Assembly: GCF_003286915.1 (NCBI RefSeq)
Contig: NZ_QMFY01000010.1
Location: forward strand, 124,001 to 188,000
Reading direction: 5' to 3'
Source: Pseudochryseolinea flava
GTDB lineage: Bacteria; Bacteroidota; Bacteroidia; Cytophagales; Cyclobacteriaceae
Length of the DNA: 64,000 bases
The notes under the pieces were generated by a model. The model ran no database searches, was not told where the DNA came from, and saw only the letters and a list, made by a program, of their open reading frames with translations. Positions 18,554 to 30,700 of this stretch are shown here, piece by piece (positions within the stretch are counted from its first letter, which is position 1; every line of letters begins with the position of its first letter). Both the position numbers and the translations under genes were made by a program.

Positions 18554-19384
18554 ATGAACAACCGAAGACTAGTACCGATGATTATTATCGGGGTAATCTT
18601 GTTATTCGTCGTGATGGCGCTTTCATCAAGTCTCTTTTATACGATCGCAACTTCCGAACGCGCGATTATTTTTTACAAGTTTGGCGAGGGGTTGGATAAA
18701 GAGACGGTGATCGGCGAAGGATTTCATACCAAGGCACCGTGGAATGATGTGTTCGTGTATTCAATCAACGAGACATCTTCAGATGAAAACATGGATGTGC
18801 TAGACAAAAACGGACTTTCTATACACGTTGACGTGAGCGCGCGTTATAATCCGATGCCTGATAAGATTGGTTACATTCATCAAAAATTCTATCGCACATC
18901 AACCGACGATTACATTCGTGTTTTGGTAATTCCCGAAGTTAGGTCTACGGTACGACAAGTAATGGGACGTTATACTGCTGAAGAAATTTACTCTACGAAA
19001 CGTGCAGAGGTTGAAGGCGCGATCAAAACAGAAACAGAAAAGATACTTCAACTGAACTACGTAAACGCGACTGCTGTTTTAATTCGATCGATCGTACTTC
19101 CTGAGCAAATTAAAGGCGCTATCGAAAACAAACTTCAGCAAGAGCAGGAAGCTTTGGCGTATCAGTTTCGATTAGACAAAGAAAAGAGCGAAGCCGAGCG
19201 TAAACGTATCGCAGCAGAGGGAGAAGCACGAGCCAATAACATTGTAAACAGCAGTTTGAGTGACAAACTATTGAAAATGAGAGGTATTGAAGCAACATTA
19301 GAACTGTCTAAGTCACCGAATAGCAAAGTTGTTATTGTAGGCTCTTCTAAAGACGGTCTTCCGTTAATTCTGGGAAATAATTGA
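18554..19384 (+). CDS. prohibitin/SPFH domain protein
   Basis: 276 residues: an N-terminal membrane anchor (MIIIGVILLFVVMALSSSLFY), the SPFH/Band 7 domain (~25-200, GEGFHTKAPW, LSIHVDVSARY), and a charged coiled-coil helix (EQEALAYQFRLDKEKSEAER). The length and order match prohibitins, which form large ring or scaffold complexes in the membrane. Bacterial roles range from membrane microdomain organisation to protease control. No partner protease is adjacent here. It is followed 81 bp later by gltA. Confidence 0.93.
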   Translation: MNNRRLVPMIIIGVILLFVVMALSSSLFYTIATSERAIIFYKFGEGLDKETVIGEGFHTKAPWNDVFVYSINETSSDENMDVLDKNGLSIHVDVSARYNPMPDKIGYIHQKFYRTSTDDYIRVLVIPEVRSTVRQVMGRYTAEEIYSTKRAEVEGAIKTETEKILQLNYVNATAVLIRSIVLPEQIKGAIENKLQQEQEALAYQFRLDKEKSEAERKRIAAEGEARANNIVNSSLSDKLLKMRGIEATLELSKSPNSKVVIVGSSKDGLPLILGNN

Positions 19385-19465
19385 AATCCAGATTTTTTTA
19401 TGGCAATCTTTCGCCAGCAACATTCTAGCCTGTATATTTAAAACCGATGTTAAAAACGCATAAAC

Positions 19466-20755
19466 ATGTCGAAAACTGCTGAATTGATTATTGACGGGAA
19501 GTCGTATACTTTACCTGTAATTGAAGGCTCTGAAGGTGAAGTAGCTGTTGATATCAGTGACCTCCTTGAGAAAGCCAAAGTGATCACCCTAGACCTTGGA
19601 TACAAAAACACCGGGGCTACTAAGAGTGCCATTACTTTTCTCGATGGTGACAACGGAATTCTCAGGTATCGTGGATACTCCATTGAAGATCTTGCGGAGA
19701 AGTCTAACTTCCTTGAAGTTGCTTATCTATTGATCTTCGGTGAACTGCCTACGCAACCACAGTATCAAAAATTCCAGCACGACATCAAGACACACACGCT
19801 CGTGCACGAAGACGTTAAGAAAATTCTCGACGGATTCCCTTCTACTGCACACCCGATGGGCGTATTGGCATCGCTGTTCTGTTCACAAACAGCTTTCTAT
19901 CCCGAATCACTAGATCCTAACCGATCTGCGGAAGGCGTCTATCTAAGCATTGTAAGATCACTGGCCAAAATGCCAACCTTCGCTGCTTGGGCATATAAAA
20001 ATGCTGTTGGACATCCTGTTAACTATCCTGACAATTCACTCGCCTATTGTGCGCGTTTCCTCAAGATGATGTTTGCTCTGCCAGCAGAACAGTACGAAGT
20101 AGACCCTGTTGTTGCAGACGCACTTGACAAGCTTCTTATCCTCCACGCTGATCACGAGCAAAACTGTTCGACATCAACCGTAAGAATTGTAGGATCATCG
20201 AAAGCAAGTATATACTCTTCTATATCAGCCGGTATCAACGCACTGTGGGGACCGCTTCACGGTGGTGCAAACCAGGAAGTTATTGTGATGTTAGAGAACA
20301 TTCGCAAAGACGGCGGCGATACTGAGAAATGGATCAATAAGGCAAAAGATAAAAACAGCGGATTCCGTTTGATGGGATTCGGACATAGGGTGTACAAAAA
20401 CTTCGATCCGCGCGCGAAGATCATCAAAAAAGCTGCTGACGACGTGCTCAACAAACTTGGCGTGAACGATCCTGTATTGGAGATTGCCAAGAAGCTTGAA
20501 GAAGCCGCGTTAAAAGATCCTTACTTCGTAGAAAGAAGATTGTATCCAAATGTTGACTTCTATTCTGGAATTATCTACCGGGCACTTGGCCTTCCTACTG
20601 ACCTTTTCACGGTAATGTTCGCGATGGGTCGTATGCCGGGATGGATCGCACAATGGAAAGAGATGCGTGAAAACAAGGAGCCTATCGGAAGACCAAGACA
20701 GATCTATACTGGCGAAAAGCTTAGACCATACATCGAAATGCCTAAACGCGGTTAA
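19466..20755 (+). CDS. gltA: citrate synthase
   Basis: 429 residues, type II hexameric citrate synthase length. It condenses oxaloacetate and acetyl-CoA at the head of the TCA cycle. Catalytic segments are present: HADHEQNCST and GPLHGGANQ (the two histidines) and NVDFYSG (the aspartate). The N-terminal extension (AELIIDGKSYTLPVIEG) is typical of Gram-negative enzymes. The next gene, an acyl-CoA-binding protein, begins 4 bp after the stop, so the two are very likely co-transcribed. Confidence 0.97.
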   Translation: MSKTAELIIDGKSYTLPVIEGSEGEVAVDISDLLEKAKVITLDLGYKNTGATKSAITFLDGDNGILRYRGYSIEDLAEKSNFLEVAYLLIFGELPTQPQYQKFQHDIKTHTLVHEDVKKILDGFPSTAHPMGVLASLFCSQTAFYPESLDPNRSAEGVYLSIVRSLAKMPTFAAWAYKNAVGHPVNYPDNSLAYCARFLKMMFALPAEQYEVDPVVADALDKLLILHADHEQNCSTSTVRIVGSSKASIYSSISAGINALWGPLHGGANQEVIVMLENIRKDGGDTEKWINKAKDKNSGFRLMGFGHRVYKNFDPRAKIIKKAADDVLNKLGVNDPVLEIAKKLEEAALKDPYFVERRLYPNVDFYSGIIYRALGLPTDLFTVMFAMGRMPGWIAQWKEMRENKEPIGRPRQIYTGEKLRPYIEMPKRG

Positions 20756-20759
20756 GATC

Positions 20760-21023
20760 ATGGCGACACAAGAACAGTTTCAGCAGGCCGTCGAAAAGTC
20801 CAAAGCGCTTACCAAGCGACCTTCAAATGAAGAGCTTTTGCTTTTGTATGCACTTTTCAAACAAGCAACAGAAGGAGACGTGAGTGGTGATCGTCCCGGA
20901 GGTTTTGACTTTAAGGCGATCGCAAAGTTTGATGCTTGGGCAGATCAAAAAGGCAAATCCAAAGAGACATCGATCGATGAATACGTTTCGCTGGTTGAGA
21001 AGCTTCAACAGCAATACGCGTAA
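20760..21023 (+). CDS. acyl-CoA-binding protein
   Basis: 87 residues from ATG at 20760 (MATQEQFQQAVEKSKAL), the standard four-helix ACBP size. An in-frame upstream extension overlaps gltA and is not part of the gene. Ligand-binding residues fit the family: LLLLYALFKQATEGD and FDAWADQKGKSKE, where Lys and Tyr contact the CoA moiety. It buffers and delivers long-chain acyl-CoA in the cytoplasm. ACBPs are standard in eukaryotes and patchy in bacteria. The position directly after gltA and before rsmE suggests one transcript. Confidence 0.93.
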   Translation: MATQEQFQQAVEKSKALTKRPSNEELLLLYALFKQATEGDVSGDRPGGFDFKAIAKFDAWADQKGKSKETSIDEYVSLVEKLQQQYA

Positions 21024-21034
21024 CAAGCGTAATC

Positions 21035-21739
21035 GTGAATCTTTTCTATCAGCCGCATATTGCTGAAGGGATCCATCACCTGGATCTTGAAGAATCAAGA
21101 CATTGCATTAAAGTCCTTCGCAGAAAAGTTGGTGACAGCCTAGTCATCACTGATGGGAAGGGCTTTTTTTATGATGCCATTATTACGGTGGCTTCGGAAA
21201 AGGAATGCCGTTTCGAAATTAAAAAAAGCACTGCAGCAGCCACTCCCTCTTTTCAAATTCATATCGCGATCTCCCCTACTAAAAACAATGAACGAATTGA
21301 GTGGTTTGTAGAGAAAGCTGTTGAGTTTGGCATACACAGAATTTCTTTGATCGAATGTGATCATACAGAACGAGCTTATCTAAAAAGTGATCGTCTTCGC
21401 AAAGTAGCCGTCAGTGCAATGAAGCAATCTTTAAAGCCCCAGCTTCCCCTGATTGACGAAGTGACGACGCTAAAGAAACTACTACCTTCTATCACAGCGC
21501 AACAGCGATTCATTGCCTACGTAGACTCCAACAACCCTCTACATTTACAACACGCTGCTGTGGCTGCACAATCCTACTGTGTACTCGTCGGTCCCGAGGG
21601 CGATTTCTCACGCGATGAGTTAGAACAATCCGTTGTCGCAGGATTTCAAAAAGTAAGTTTAGGACAGAGCCGCCTAAGAACAGAAACGGCAGGCCTCGCA
21701 GCCTGCCATATTCTCAATCTCGTCAACGAGGTTCGTTAA
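21035..21739 (+). CDS. rsmE: 16S rRNA m3U1498 methyltransferase
   Basis: 234 residues from a GTG codon at 21035 (MNLFYQPHIAEGIHHLDLEE), 11 bp after the ACBP stop. N-terminal PUA-like RNA-binding part (~1-70) and C-terminal SPOUT knot with CVLVGPEGDFSRDELE and SLGQSRLRTETAGLAA, which bind S-adenosylmethionine. Modifies U1498 in the decoding region of 16S rRNA. It converges on the giant T9SS gene, whose stop is only 9 bp away. Confidence 0.95.
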   Translation: MNLFYQPHIAEGIHHLDLEESRHCIKVLRRKVGDSLVITDGKGFFYDAIITVASEKECRFEIKKSTAAATPSFQIHIAISPTKNNERIEWFVEKAVEFGIHRISLIECDHTERAYLKSDRLRKVAVSAMKQSLKPQLPLIDEVTTLKKLLPSITAQQRFIAYVDSNNPLHLQHAAVAAQSYCVLVGPEGDFSRDELEQSVVAGFQKVSLGQSRLRTETAGLAACHILNLVNEVR

Positions 21740-21747
21740 GTATAACA

Positions 21748-24700
21748 TTAGTGAACAACCAATCGCTTCGCCATGCGACGTACACCCTGCGTTAGCTCAA
21801 CAACATAAACGCCAGCAGCCATCGGCTTTCCAAATACAAACTCCAAATCAGCGTAGTGCTTGTTGTCGTTTGTGATTGTACGCTGCATCACTACCCTGCC
21901 AGAAAGATCTATCACCCGAACACGAATATCAAGATTGACATCTTTAGCAATGTGCAATGTAACAGATGATTGGTCCGTCGGATTCGGTGACATGCTAAAG
22001 TCAAGCGCAATATCTTCTGCTTCCACAGTCAGCATTACCACCTTGTCAAACATCTCAAACTTCCCATCATAGTCGACCTGTTTGAGACGGTAGTAGTTTT
22101 TTCCTATGCTTGGCGTTTCGTGAACAAAACTGTAGTGTTCACCATCGCGGTCCGATCCGTTGCCCTTTACAGTACCAACGACGTCGAAAGTTTCGCCATC
22201 TACAGAATGGAGAATTTCAAAGTGATCATTGTTCCGTTCAAACTCCGTTTTCCAGAATAGTTTGTTGTAGCCCCCGATATTTTGTCCAGCGAATGATTTT
22301 AGGACGACAGGTAATGGATTCGCAGTTTCAGTCGAACCTAAGGTAACAATGTGGCTACTAAAACTCAACGTGTTTGCCGCGATAAAGGTACCACGTGATT
22401 GTGTATGGCCTGCGCTAAAAGTACCGCCACCATAATTATCCCACGATGAAGTGGCGTCATTCCACACCATGACTTTTAATGCAGTTCGTTCTGATGCGTT
22501 GGCAGAGACATCACTTTCTACGCCCCAACTTAATCCTACCCTTCCGGTAGTTGGTGATGCATCATCAGAAATTTTCCAATATTCACCATAACTGATTTGA
22601 AGTATTGGCGGCGCGGCTACCGTTGGCGTCATGTTGTCAACAGTAGGCTCGAGAATATCCGCTTTGCCCTGAAAGAATTCCATGTCCCAAGTTCTTGCTG
22701 CACTTGTGGCGTTAATAGATCCCGTTCTCCAATACGTTCCTTTGCCGATCGGAAAAGTAAAAGAACTTCCCGCTGCAAGAGACTTGTATAATCTCCCGGA
22801 GACAAATGAATTGGAACGTCCCGGAGCTGGTGAAACGATTGCCGCAGTTGTTAGCAGAAAGCGATTTAGGCCTGGATGTATATTCCCATTGGTAAGTACA
22901 AGCAAATTATTGACGGTGACATTTCCATTTAAGAAGACACCTTCACTGTTGCTGATTTCTAATCGATTAAAATACGCGGGAGCAATTGTAAAATCACCTA
23001 TGATCGCTTGAGGAACGGAGCCGTTGAAAACATATCGCATGGTATTGGAACCGCCGCTAAATGTTCCTCCGCTAAAATTTAAGTGACGGCCAATGCGTGT
23101 ATAGCCACCTGATCCGGGATTAAAAGAACCACCAGACATGAGTAGATCCTGTGCAATTGTTAGCCGGGCGTTTGTACTGCCGATAAAAAATCCGCCCTCT
23201 TGAATTAAATCTCCATTAACGGTTACATTGCCTGTACCGATCCGGTAGCCTACCGCTGAAGTATTTGTGATTAACAAGTCATCGCCTACAGTAACCGTTC
23301 TGTTGTTCACGTCGTTTCTGAACGCTCCAGCCGTAATGGAAAAATCGTCACAAACGTAGATATCATTATTCGCAAGCACTTTAGATCCCGATCCATTCAG
23401 CACTAAATTTCTGACCATGGTAATACTTCCCATAACTTCGTATGATCCGGTACCATCATAGTTAAGGGTTCCACCAGAGCAGGTAAAAAAATCATTGTAG
23501 TATGCTGCTGGTAGTGTTGCACTCGAGTTACTGCTAACGACGCGTAAGGTTCCCTCTCCGGTGATTACACCTAAACGATGGTCCAATGAACCATCAGGAA
23601 TTTGCAGCGTGGCGCCAGCCTGAATGTGCGTTTTATAAAGGTTCACGCCGCTGACGTCGAAGTTCAACGTATGTCCAGCGCTTACAATCAATTCCGAACC
23701 ATTAGGCACGCCCCCACCCGGAACCGCTTGATCATATACACCTGTAAACGCGGCACCGTCGCTCACGTTACCAGAACGTGTCGTCGTGAACGTACGGATG
23801 TTATTTGGAATTGCATCATCGACACCAGCGAAGTATTCACCCGATATACCGGCATCTGTCACACCTGTGAAGCTAAAAGAAATCACATTCGACGTCTCGT
23901 TCACCTCAGCGATGGAGAACTTCTCAATATTATTACTTGGGTTCGCGTCACTCAACACACGCGCTGCGATATAATCCGTTTCCGAATACGGGGATGTTAC
24001 GCCAACCAACGACTGATCATAGTAGAGCATCATGTCCGTCCGGAATGAAGAAGACACGTTATCAGCGTTGATGATCCAATGATACTTCAACACGTTGTCG
24101 GCGTCAACGATCTCTGGATCCGGAGCTTCAACATTTTCAATCACTGATGGGTGAATTTCATTTGCTGGCCTCACAAGAACGCGAGGCGAACCTGGGCCTG
24201 TGGTATTACCAACTGACGAGAAATCGAATCTCACCGGTGTATACAACGCTTGCCCTACTGGAAATATAAAATCTGTCGTTGAGTTCGCCGGAAAATACTT
24301 AAGAACACCGTTGTCAGTGAACGAGCTATTGGTCTGGATCATATTCGTTACACCAAAAGGGTTAACTGCCGTAATCGACGCGGCTACACCGAACGTCAAC
24401 AAGCCGCTACTAATGTCGAATACGCCGCGTGCTAAACGTAAACCACTTGTGATGGTAAAATTATAGCCGCTGTTATCTGGAACACGAACACCGAATGGAT
24501 TATCGATTGTCATTATACCAAGTGTTCCGGTTCCAGCGTTTGTGCGTTGAAGTACTTGTTGTGAAGTTCCCACAAAACTTAATCCTGTGCCGGTTGTGTT
24601 CGTATACGTTGCATCAATCGTTGCATTTCCCTTCAACAACGTGGTATATGTAGAGCCTACGAATGTTCCTGACAGAATACTCAAGTCTTTAGCAACTGTA

Positions 24701-27700
24701 AAGTTTTTTAACTGTGTAAGAACGCCCGATGCAGTTTTTTCCAGGTTGTAGAAAGTCAACAGCGAGGTAGTACCAGAGATAGTCCCTGTTCCGGTAAAAG
24801 TGGTGGTATTGCCCGCCGGAATGAACGTGCCATTGACAGCCATACTGCCGCCAATGTTAAGTCCCAATCCATTCGCGTTAAACGTGGTCGCATTGCTAAC
24901 GGTAAGGCTACCGTTCAACGTTAGTGGTAACACATAAATTCTTATGATTGGCGAATTACTTCCAGCAACCACAACATGATGTAGCGGAATCGTCGACTTG
25001 ATACCAATGTTCTGACTATTGACACCCGAAAGCGTATTGGCATCGCCAATATTGATAGTCGATGCCGCGCTCACCAACGAAGTCTCCGGCTCAAGCCAGA
25101 GTGAAGGCACCGTCGTGCTATTCACGCCATTGGAAATTATAAAACTTCCGCCGGTGTGATTAAACATGCTTCCTGCATTTATAATTTCAAAAACACCACG
25201 CGTGTTGTTAGGCGCAGCACGTTTGGCAATCTGCACCGTACCGCCACTTTGTGAATACTTCAACACACCTGTGGTGCTGGTCAAATTGCGACGGATTTGC
25301 GATCCCACCGTGAGCGATCCACCTGTCACTTCAAGCGTCGCCATTCCGGATGCGGAGTATTCAATGTAGTTGTTTACGCCAGCTCCACCATCCATGTTTA
25401 CCGTTCCGCCACTCACACGCAATAAACCATCAAGCAGTAATCCCGTATCAGTACCACTCACAGCGACTGCTCCTGCGGAAACTTGTAGGCCTGCCGTTGC
25501 AGGAATTCGGAAATCACCGCCACCTGTCGTCAGATTGATACTGGTTGCACTATTGTTTAAGATCAAAAGACCGTTTGACAGCGTAAGCGCCTTTGTTGGT
25601 GTATTCGTAACGCCTGTCAGTGTAAAAGCTGCGTTGGCCGTCACTGTCGTTGCTATTGACGATCCCTTATTAACCGTCAACGCATAAAACTGTGGTGCAT
25701 CCCCTGCCGCGTTGTTGAGTACTACCGATGTCGTTCCAAGCAGGTTCATGACAATTCTGTCATTCGCGGTATTCGCGCCGCCTTTGAAACCGTTACCCGA
25801 CGTCGTGCGCTGCAAGAAATCTCCGTACAAATTAAACACATGCGTTAATGGTGTCGTCCCTGGAGCATTCACAAACACGTTCGCCGCGTATCCGTTTCCG
25901 AGAATAAGATCACCGAACACCGTTACCGTACGCGCCGTTCCTGTATTGCCGAATCTCAATTCGCCGCCTCCACCACTATCATTTCCTTTTGCGTTGGAGC
26001 GGAAGAAGCGCAGATTATTTATTACGGTTATATTTCCAGTCGCACCGGTAGGCAGAACAAGATTCATGTCGCCAAGAATTTCTAGATCACCGTTCACGGT
26101 AATATCTTTCGAAATCGTCGATGACCGATCATTGTCTCCCCAGTTGTCAGTCGCCATCATTAAATTTGGAACAACACTTGGTGTATTAACATAATTTGCT
26201 GATGCGAGGGTTGTCTCGTAAATAAAGTAGCTCGAGTCCTCTTCGTTGAACGCACCAAGGTCAACGTTATTAAATGTTGGATCCGATAGATTTCCGCCCG
26301 TGCTCCGAATCCAGAACGCGCCTTCGCCACTCACGATTCCATCGCTAAATGATCCTACACTACTTGCAATCTGGCCATTATTAACAACGACGGTCGGCCT
26401 GAACTGAAAGTTCGATGCATAGACACGCGCAACCGGACTTCCAGAAGCGTTTGTCATTTTTGTAAAGCGTAACTCCGCAACAGTTTCCGATTGATTGATC
26501 GCAATCCCGTGTGGCATACCACGATCCGCTGTGTTGGGATCTGTCCATGGCACCCATCCAACAACTGCAACGTCTCCCGCTTTCGGATAGTCGCCCGCAG
26601 AAGGTTGACGACTATCATGAAGCTCATAGCTGTCGACCGTACCATTGCTATTCAAATCGTTCGGCGCAAAAGTCCAATATGTTGAAGTTCTCCAATCAGC
26701 GTTCCATCCGTCAGCCGTATAGCTTTTGGTATAAAACACGCGGGGCACACCGACGAAGTGGGGAGCGGAGCCAGCCGTATAGTTCGCCGTTTCCAATGTG
26801 AAGCCGGTGCCGGGGAATGCCCCGCCGGTAGACGTACCGTTGAACGTAATCACATTTGAGGTCCCATTAAAATCAGTCGATACTTCAGACGCGCGCGTGA
26901 ATGGATTTACACCCAGAACTTTTCCCGGCACATAATTGGTTTCTGTTCCACCGACATCCCCTTCCGCATAGTTAAATTGGTATGACACGCGCGGCAACGT
27001 CGTAAATCCATCATGACGAATGCGCCAATTGTAACTTAAAATGTCCGCTCCTGCGGTGAGCAATGCTGTTTGAAGAACATCATCTTCAATGCTGATCTGT
27101 ACATAACCATCGTCAACATAATTTTGAAGCGATGCTGTCACGGGTGTATAGCGCACGGCGCTGTTAGCCCCTGTTCCTATTGGAAACAAAAGCGATTCGT
27201 TCGCATTAAAATAAATAGATAACCCTTCGTCGCTTGCGTTGCCAGCTGTTTGAATCATTTTGGTCGTGCCAAAACCTGATCCCGTGATGGAGGCCGCTGC
27301 GCCGTACATTGTTAGTCTATGCGAATTGATATTGAATACACCATTACTAAGGGTTAGCACTTTCCGAATCGATAGCGCACCTGACAACGTCACGCCGTTT
27401 GTGTTACTTATATCAAGGTTATGAACTGTTCCTGATAGACTCGTCAAAGTTTGATTAACTACGCCATCAAGCAAAAGTTTGCCGGTACCGAGTGCACTTC
27501 CCACCGTATCCGCGATGTATACGCCATTCTTTGCTGATGCTATGAAATTACCATATCCCAACCCGCCTTTCTCAACACGCAATGCTCCATTCACGATAAT
27601 TGCTGGCGTTGCGCCTCCAGCGATGTTAAGCTTGTCATTGCTCGAGGTTTTGTTGATCGTAAGGTTGTTGAATGTTTGCGGCGTTGTCGTATTTCCAAAC

Positions 27701-30700
27701 GACATTGTCGCGATGTCTGATTTATTGAACGTTGTTGTGTTAGTGCCCGGCACATAGGTAGCCAGGTTACGTACATCAAGGCTTCCTCCGATTGTTACAT
27801 TGGCGTTGTTGGTAACGAAATTTACATTCGGCTCGATTGTCAAGTCGTTATAAATCTCCAACCCTTGAATGGCAATAGAGGTTCCGAGATCATCACCCGT
27901 ACCACCATTGAGTTCTATGGTATTGGCGGAGGCAGTCGTGTTACGCATGATAACATCGTAGAACGGTGCCCTTGATGTTACACGATAAAGATTTCCATTG
28001 CTAATCTCCATAATCACGGTACCGCCAGTCACGTTCACGTTAGCAGGATCGCAGTTGATCAAGATCGCGCCGCGCAACGAACTTGTGCCTAAACGAGCCC
28101 CTTTCACCGTCAACGTTCCGCCACTCATATTGAAAGTATTCCCGGTGTATGTTAAACTGAACACGTAATACTCCGGCGCTGTGCCACCGTCACCGTTGAT
28201 AACAACGTTGCCGCCGCTCTGCGTATAGCCCCCTACGTTGCCCACACCAAACACCGATGTACGAATTTGGTTTGCAAACAGAGATCCACCTTCAACAATC
28301 AAGTTTCCATTATCACGCATCGTTATACCGCTGTTCACCGAAGCGGTGAGTGTGCCAAGCGTCACGGTAAGCTTTCCATAAGGAACAATGGCCTGCCCTG
28401 CTGTTTTACTTACAGTACCACCATTTACCCAAAGATGCGCACCTGCAGAAATATTGTAATTGCCTGTATTGTTCAATTGCGGAACAACGATATTCTGGCC
28501 AATTTCTACGGTACCGTATATCAACCCCAACGCATTATCATTTACCGATAATTGAGGTGTGGCACCATGACTCTCATTGGCGTATCCAAACAAACTAAAG
28601 TTTGCTGTCGCCGACGCGGAGATCGTCGCTTTATATGTGTAGTCAGTTCCTTTATTGATTTCGATTCGGTAGAACTTCGTTGGGCCGTTAAGCGACACAA
28701 ACTGATCCGCAAAATCATTCACAAGGTTAAAATCCACGATTCCGTCCGTAGCCTCTGCTGAGTAAGCCACGGAGGTGCGATTTGTAAATGCAACGGAACC
28801 ATCGTTGACAAAATCACCAGACACATTAAATTCGTGTCGCGCATTAGCCGTACCAACTTGGATACTCCCGGTAGGTTCGATCGTAACATCGTCCAATACA
28901 TTCAGGGTCTTCACGGTCGTTGAGGCATTGTCATTGATTTTTAACACGCCTGTATAAATATGCAGATCACCGTTCAAAGTCACGGAATTCATCAATGTTG
29001 CAACGGTCGCGCTACTGTTCATCGATATTTCCATGTTGTTAAACGTCCGTGATGTCCCGATTGTCATGCCTGCGCCGTAAAGTTCTACGGTACCCCCTAC
29101 CAATGGGTCCGAAAAAAGCGAAGCATCGCCACTCGGGAAATTATCTACGCTTCCACTTAAGCGAACTCGTCCATTTCCAGCGATTGATAAAAATGCATGT
29201 CCTGTTGTACTACCTAAATCCAGTGTTCCATCAACCTCGACATTATTAACTTGAATTCCCGATATATTGGCATTAATGATTCGTCCAGGATGAATCACAA
29301 CATTGTCGGACGACGCTGGAATTTCATTGGAAGGATTAACGTACAATGGAAATGCACCGCCATCAAGGGTCCATACTGTAGCATTGTTCCAATTGCCCGA
29401 TTGATAGCTATACCAGGTTTTCGACGCAACGCCAGCTACTGGACTTGCAACGTTGTTTAACGTACCCAGGGTGTATACACCATCGGACAGATTTGCATCT
29501 GAAACTTTGAAGCTTATGCGATCACCTGTCAATGTTTTGTCACTGTTCGCAATAGCAACAACCTCATACAGTCCTGCCGTTAAACGCAACAGCACATAGT
29601 TGTCTTTATTTTGTGGATAATTGCCACCTAGTCCATCCCCAAAATCAAACGCAATGTTGGCGTCTAGGGATCCCGTTGTTGTTTTGTCGATGTACCACGA
29701 CCGCGACCAGCGTTGTTGCACGCCAGTCCCCAGCAATGTTGCAGAAGCTGCGTTAGACGATGACTTGTGTGCAGCCATCAAAAACTCTCCATTCACATCG
29801 AGCGTAGCATTGAGTGATGACAGCACGATACCGGCACCAGCAGCTTCTGTATGACTTCCTCCCGATTGAATTCCAATACCGACCAAATCAAAATCGTAGT
29901 CAGTGCCAGCCACGTCGCCTGCATAAAAATCATTGCTGATCGTTACGCCGTAAAGCGACGACAAATAATTCTCGACAATTTGCCGTTGTGCCGTCGACAA
30001 GGACGCATTGTATATGATTACTTCGCCAATGTTCCCTTCAAAATTATCTTGCGCGGGATCGGCGCCGATGTAAAGGTTGGATGCATAATTTGGAATTGGT
30101 GACGGTGACGTACCCGCGGTTGAATTCACACCGTTGATATGGCTTGAAGTGACCGCAGCGGTAACGACGTCGGTATGAATGTATGCCGTGTTTGCTGCAT
30201 ACGTACCCGTGTTGTATAGCGCAGACGCTCCGAATTGTGTTCTAAAGCGCGCGGGACTTGTACCGAGATCAATTTTGTAAGATTGTTCAGTCGCTGCACC
30301 AGAACGTTTCGCAAGGATGTTCCCCGCAACGGTACCGCTAGGCCTTACGACCATCATGATGGTAAGGTTAGAAGTATTGTCGAGTATGTCGGCATCGGCA
30401 ATCTGCAAGCTATGAAGCGTTGCACCTGCCGGGAAATTAATACTCGCTCTGTTATTCAAGTTAACATCAGCCGTGACCAACGAAGGACGGGTGCTGCCAC
30501 TACCGGTGGCGTGATTGGCGTTTCCGGATTGATCACTCCATAAATTAACGGCAGCTCCAGTTACTGATACACCGTTGTTAGCTTTCAACCACACTGTATT
30601 GTGCGGCTGACTTGAAGTTCCGTCTTCATTACCTACACCGCCAGGACCGTTTTGGCAATACGAAGACATGCCTATACAGGCCAATAAGACAAGGGCTCCT

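Noticed and set aside
23602-26194. several plus-strand frames of 100-160 codons
   Set aside because: All opposite the giant T9SS gene, whose regular codon pattern creates long open frames on the other strand.
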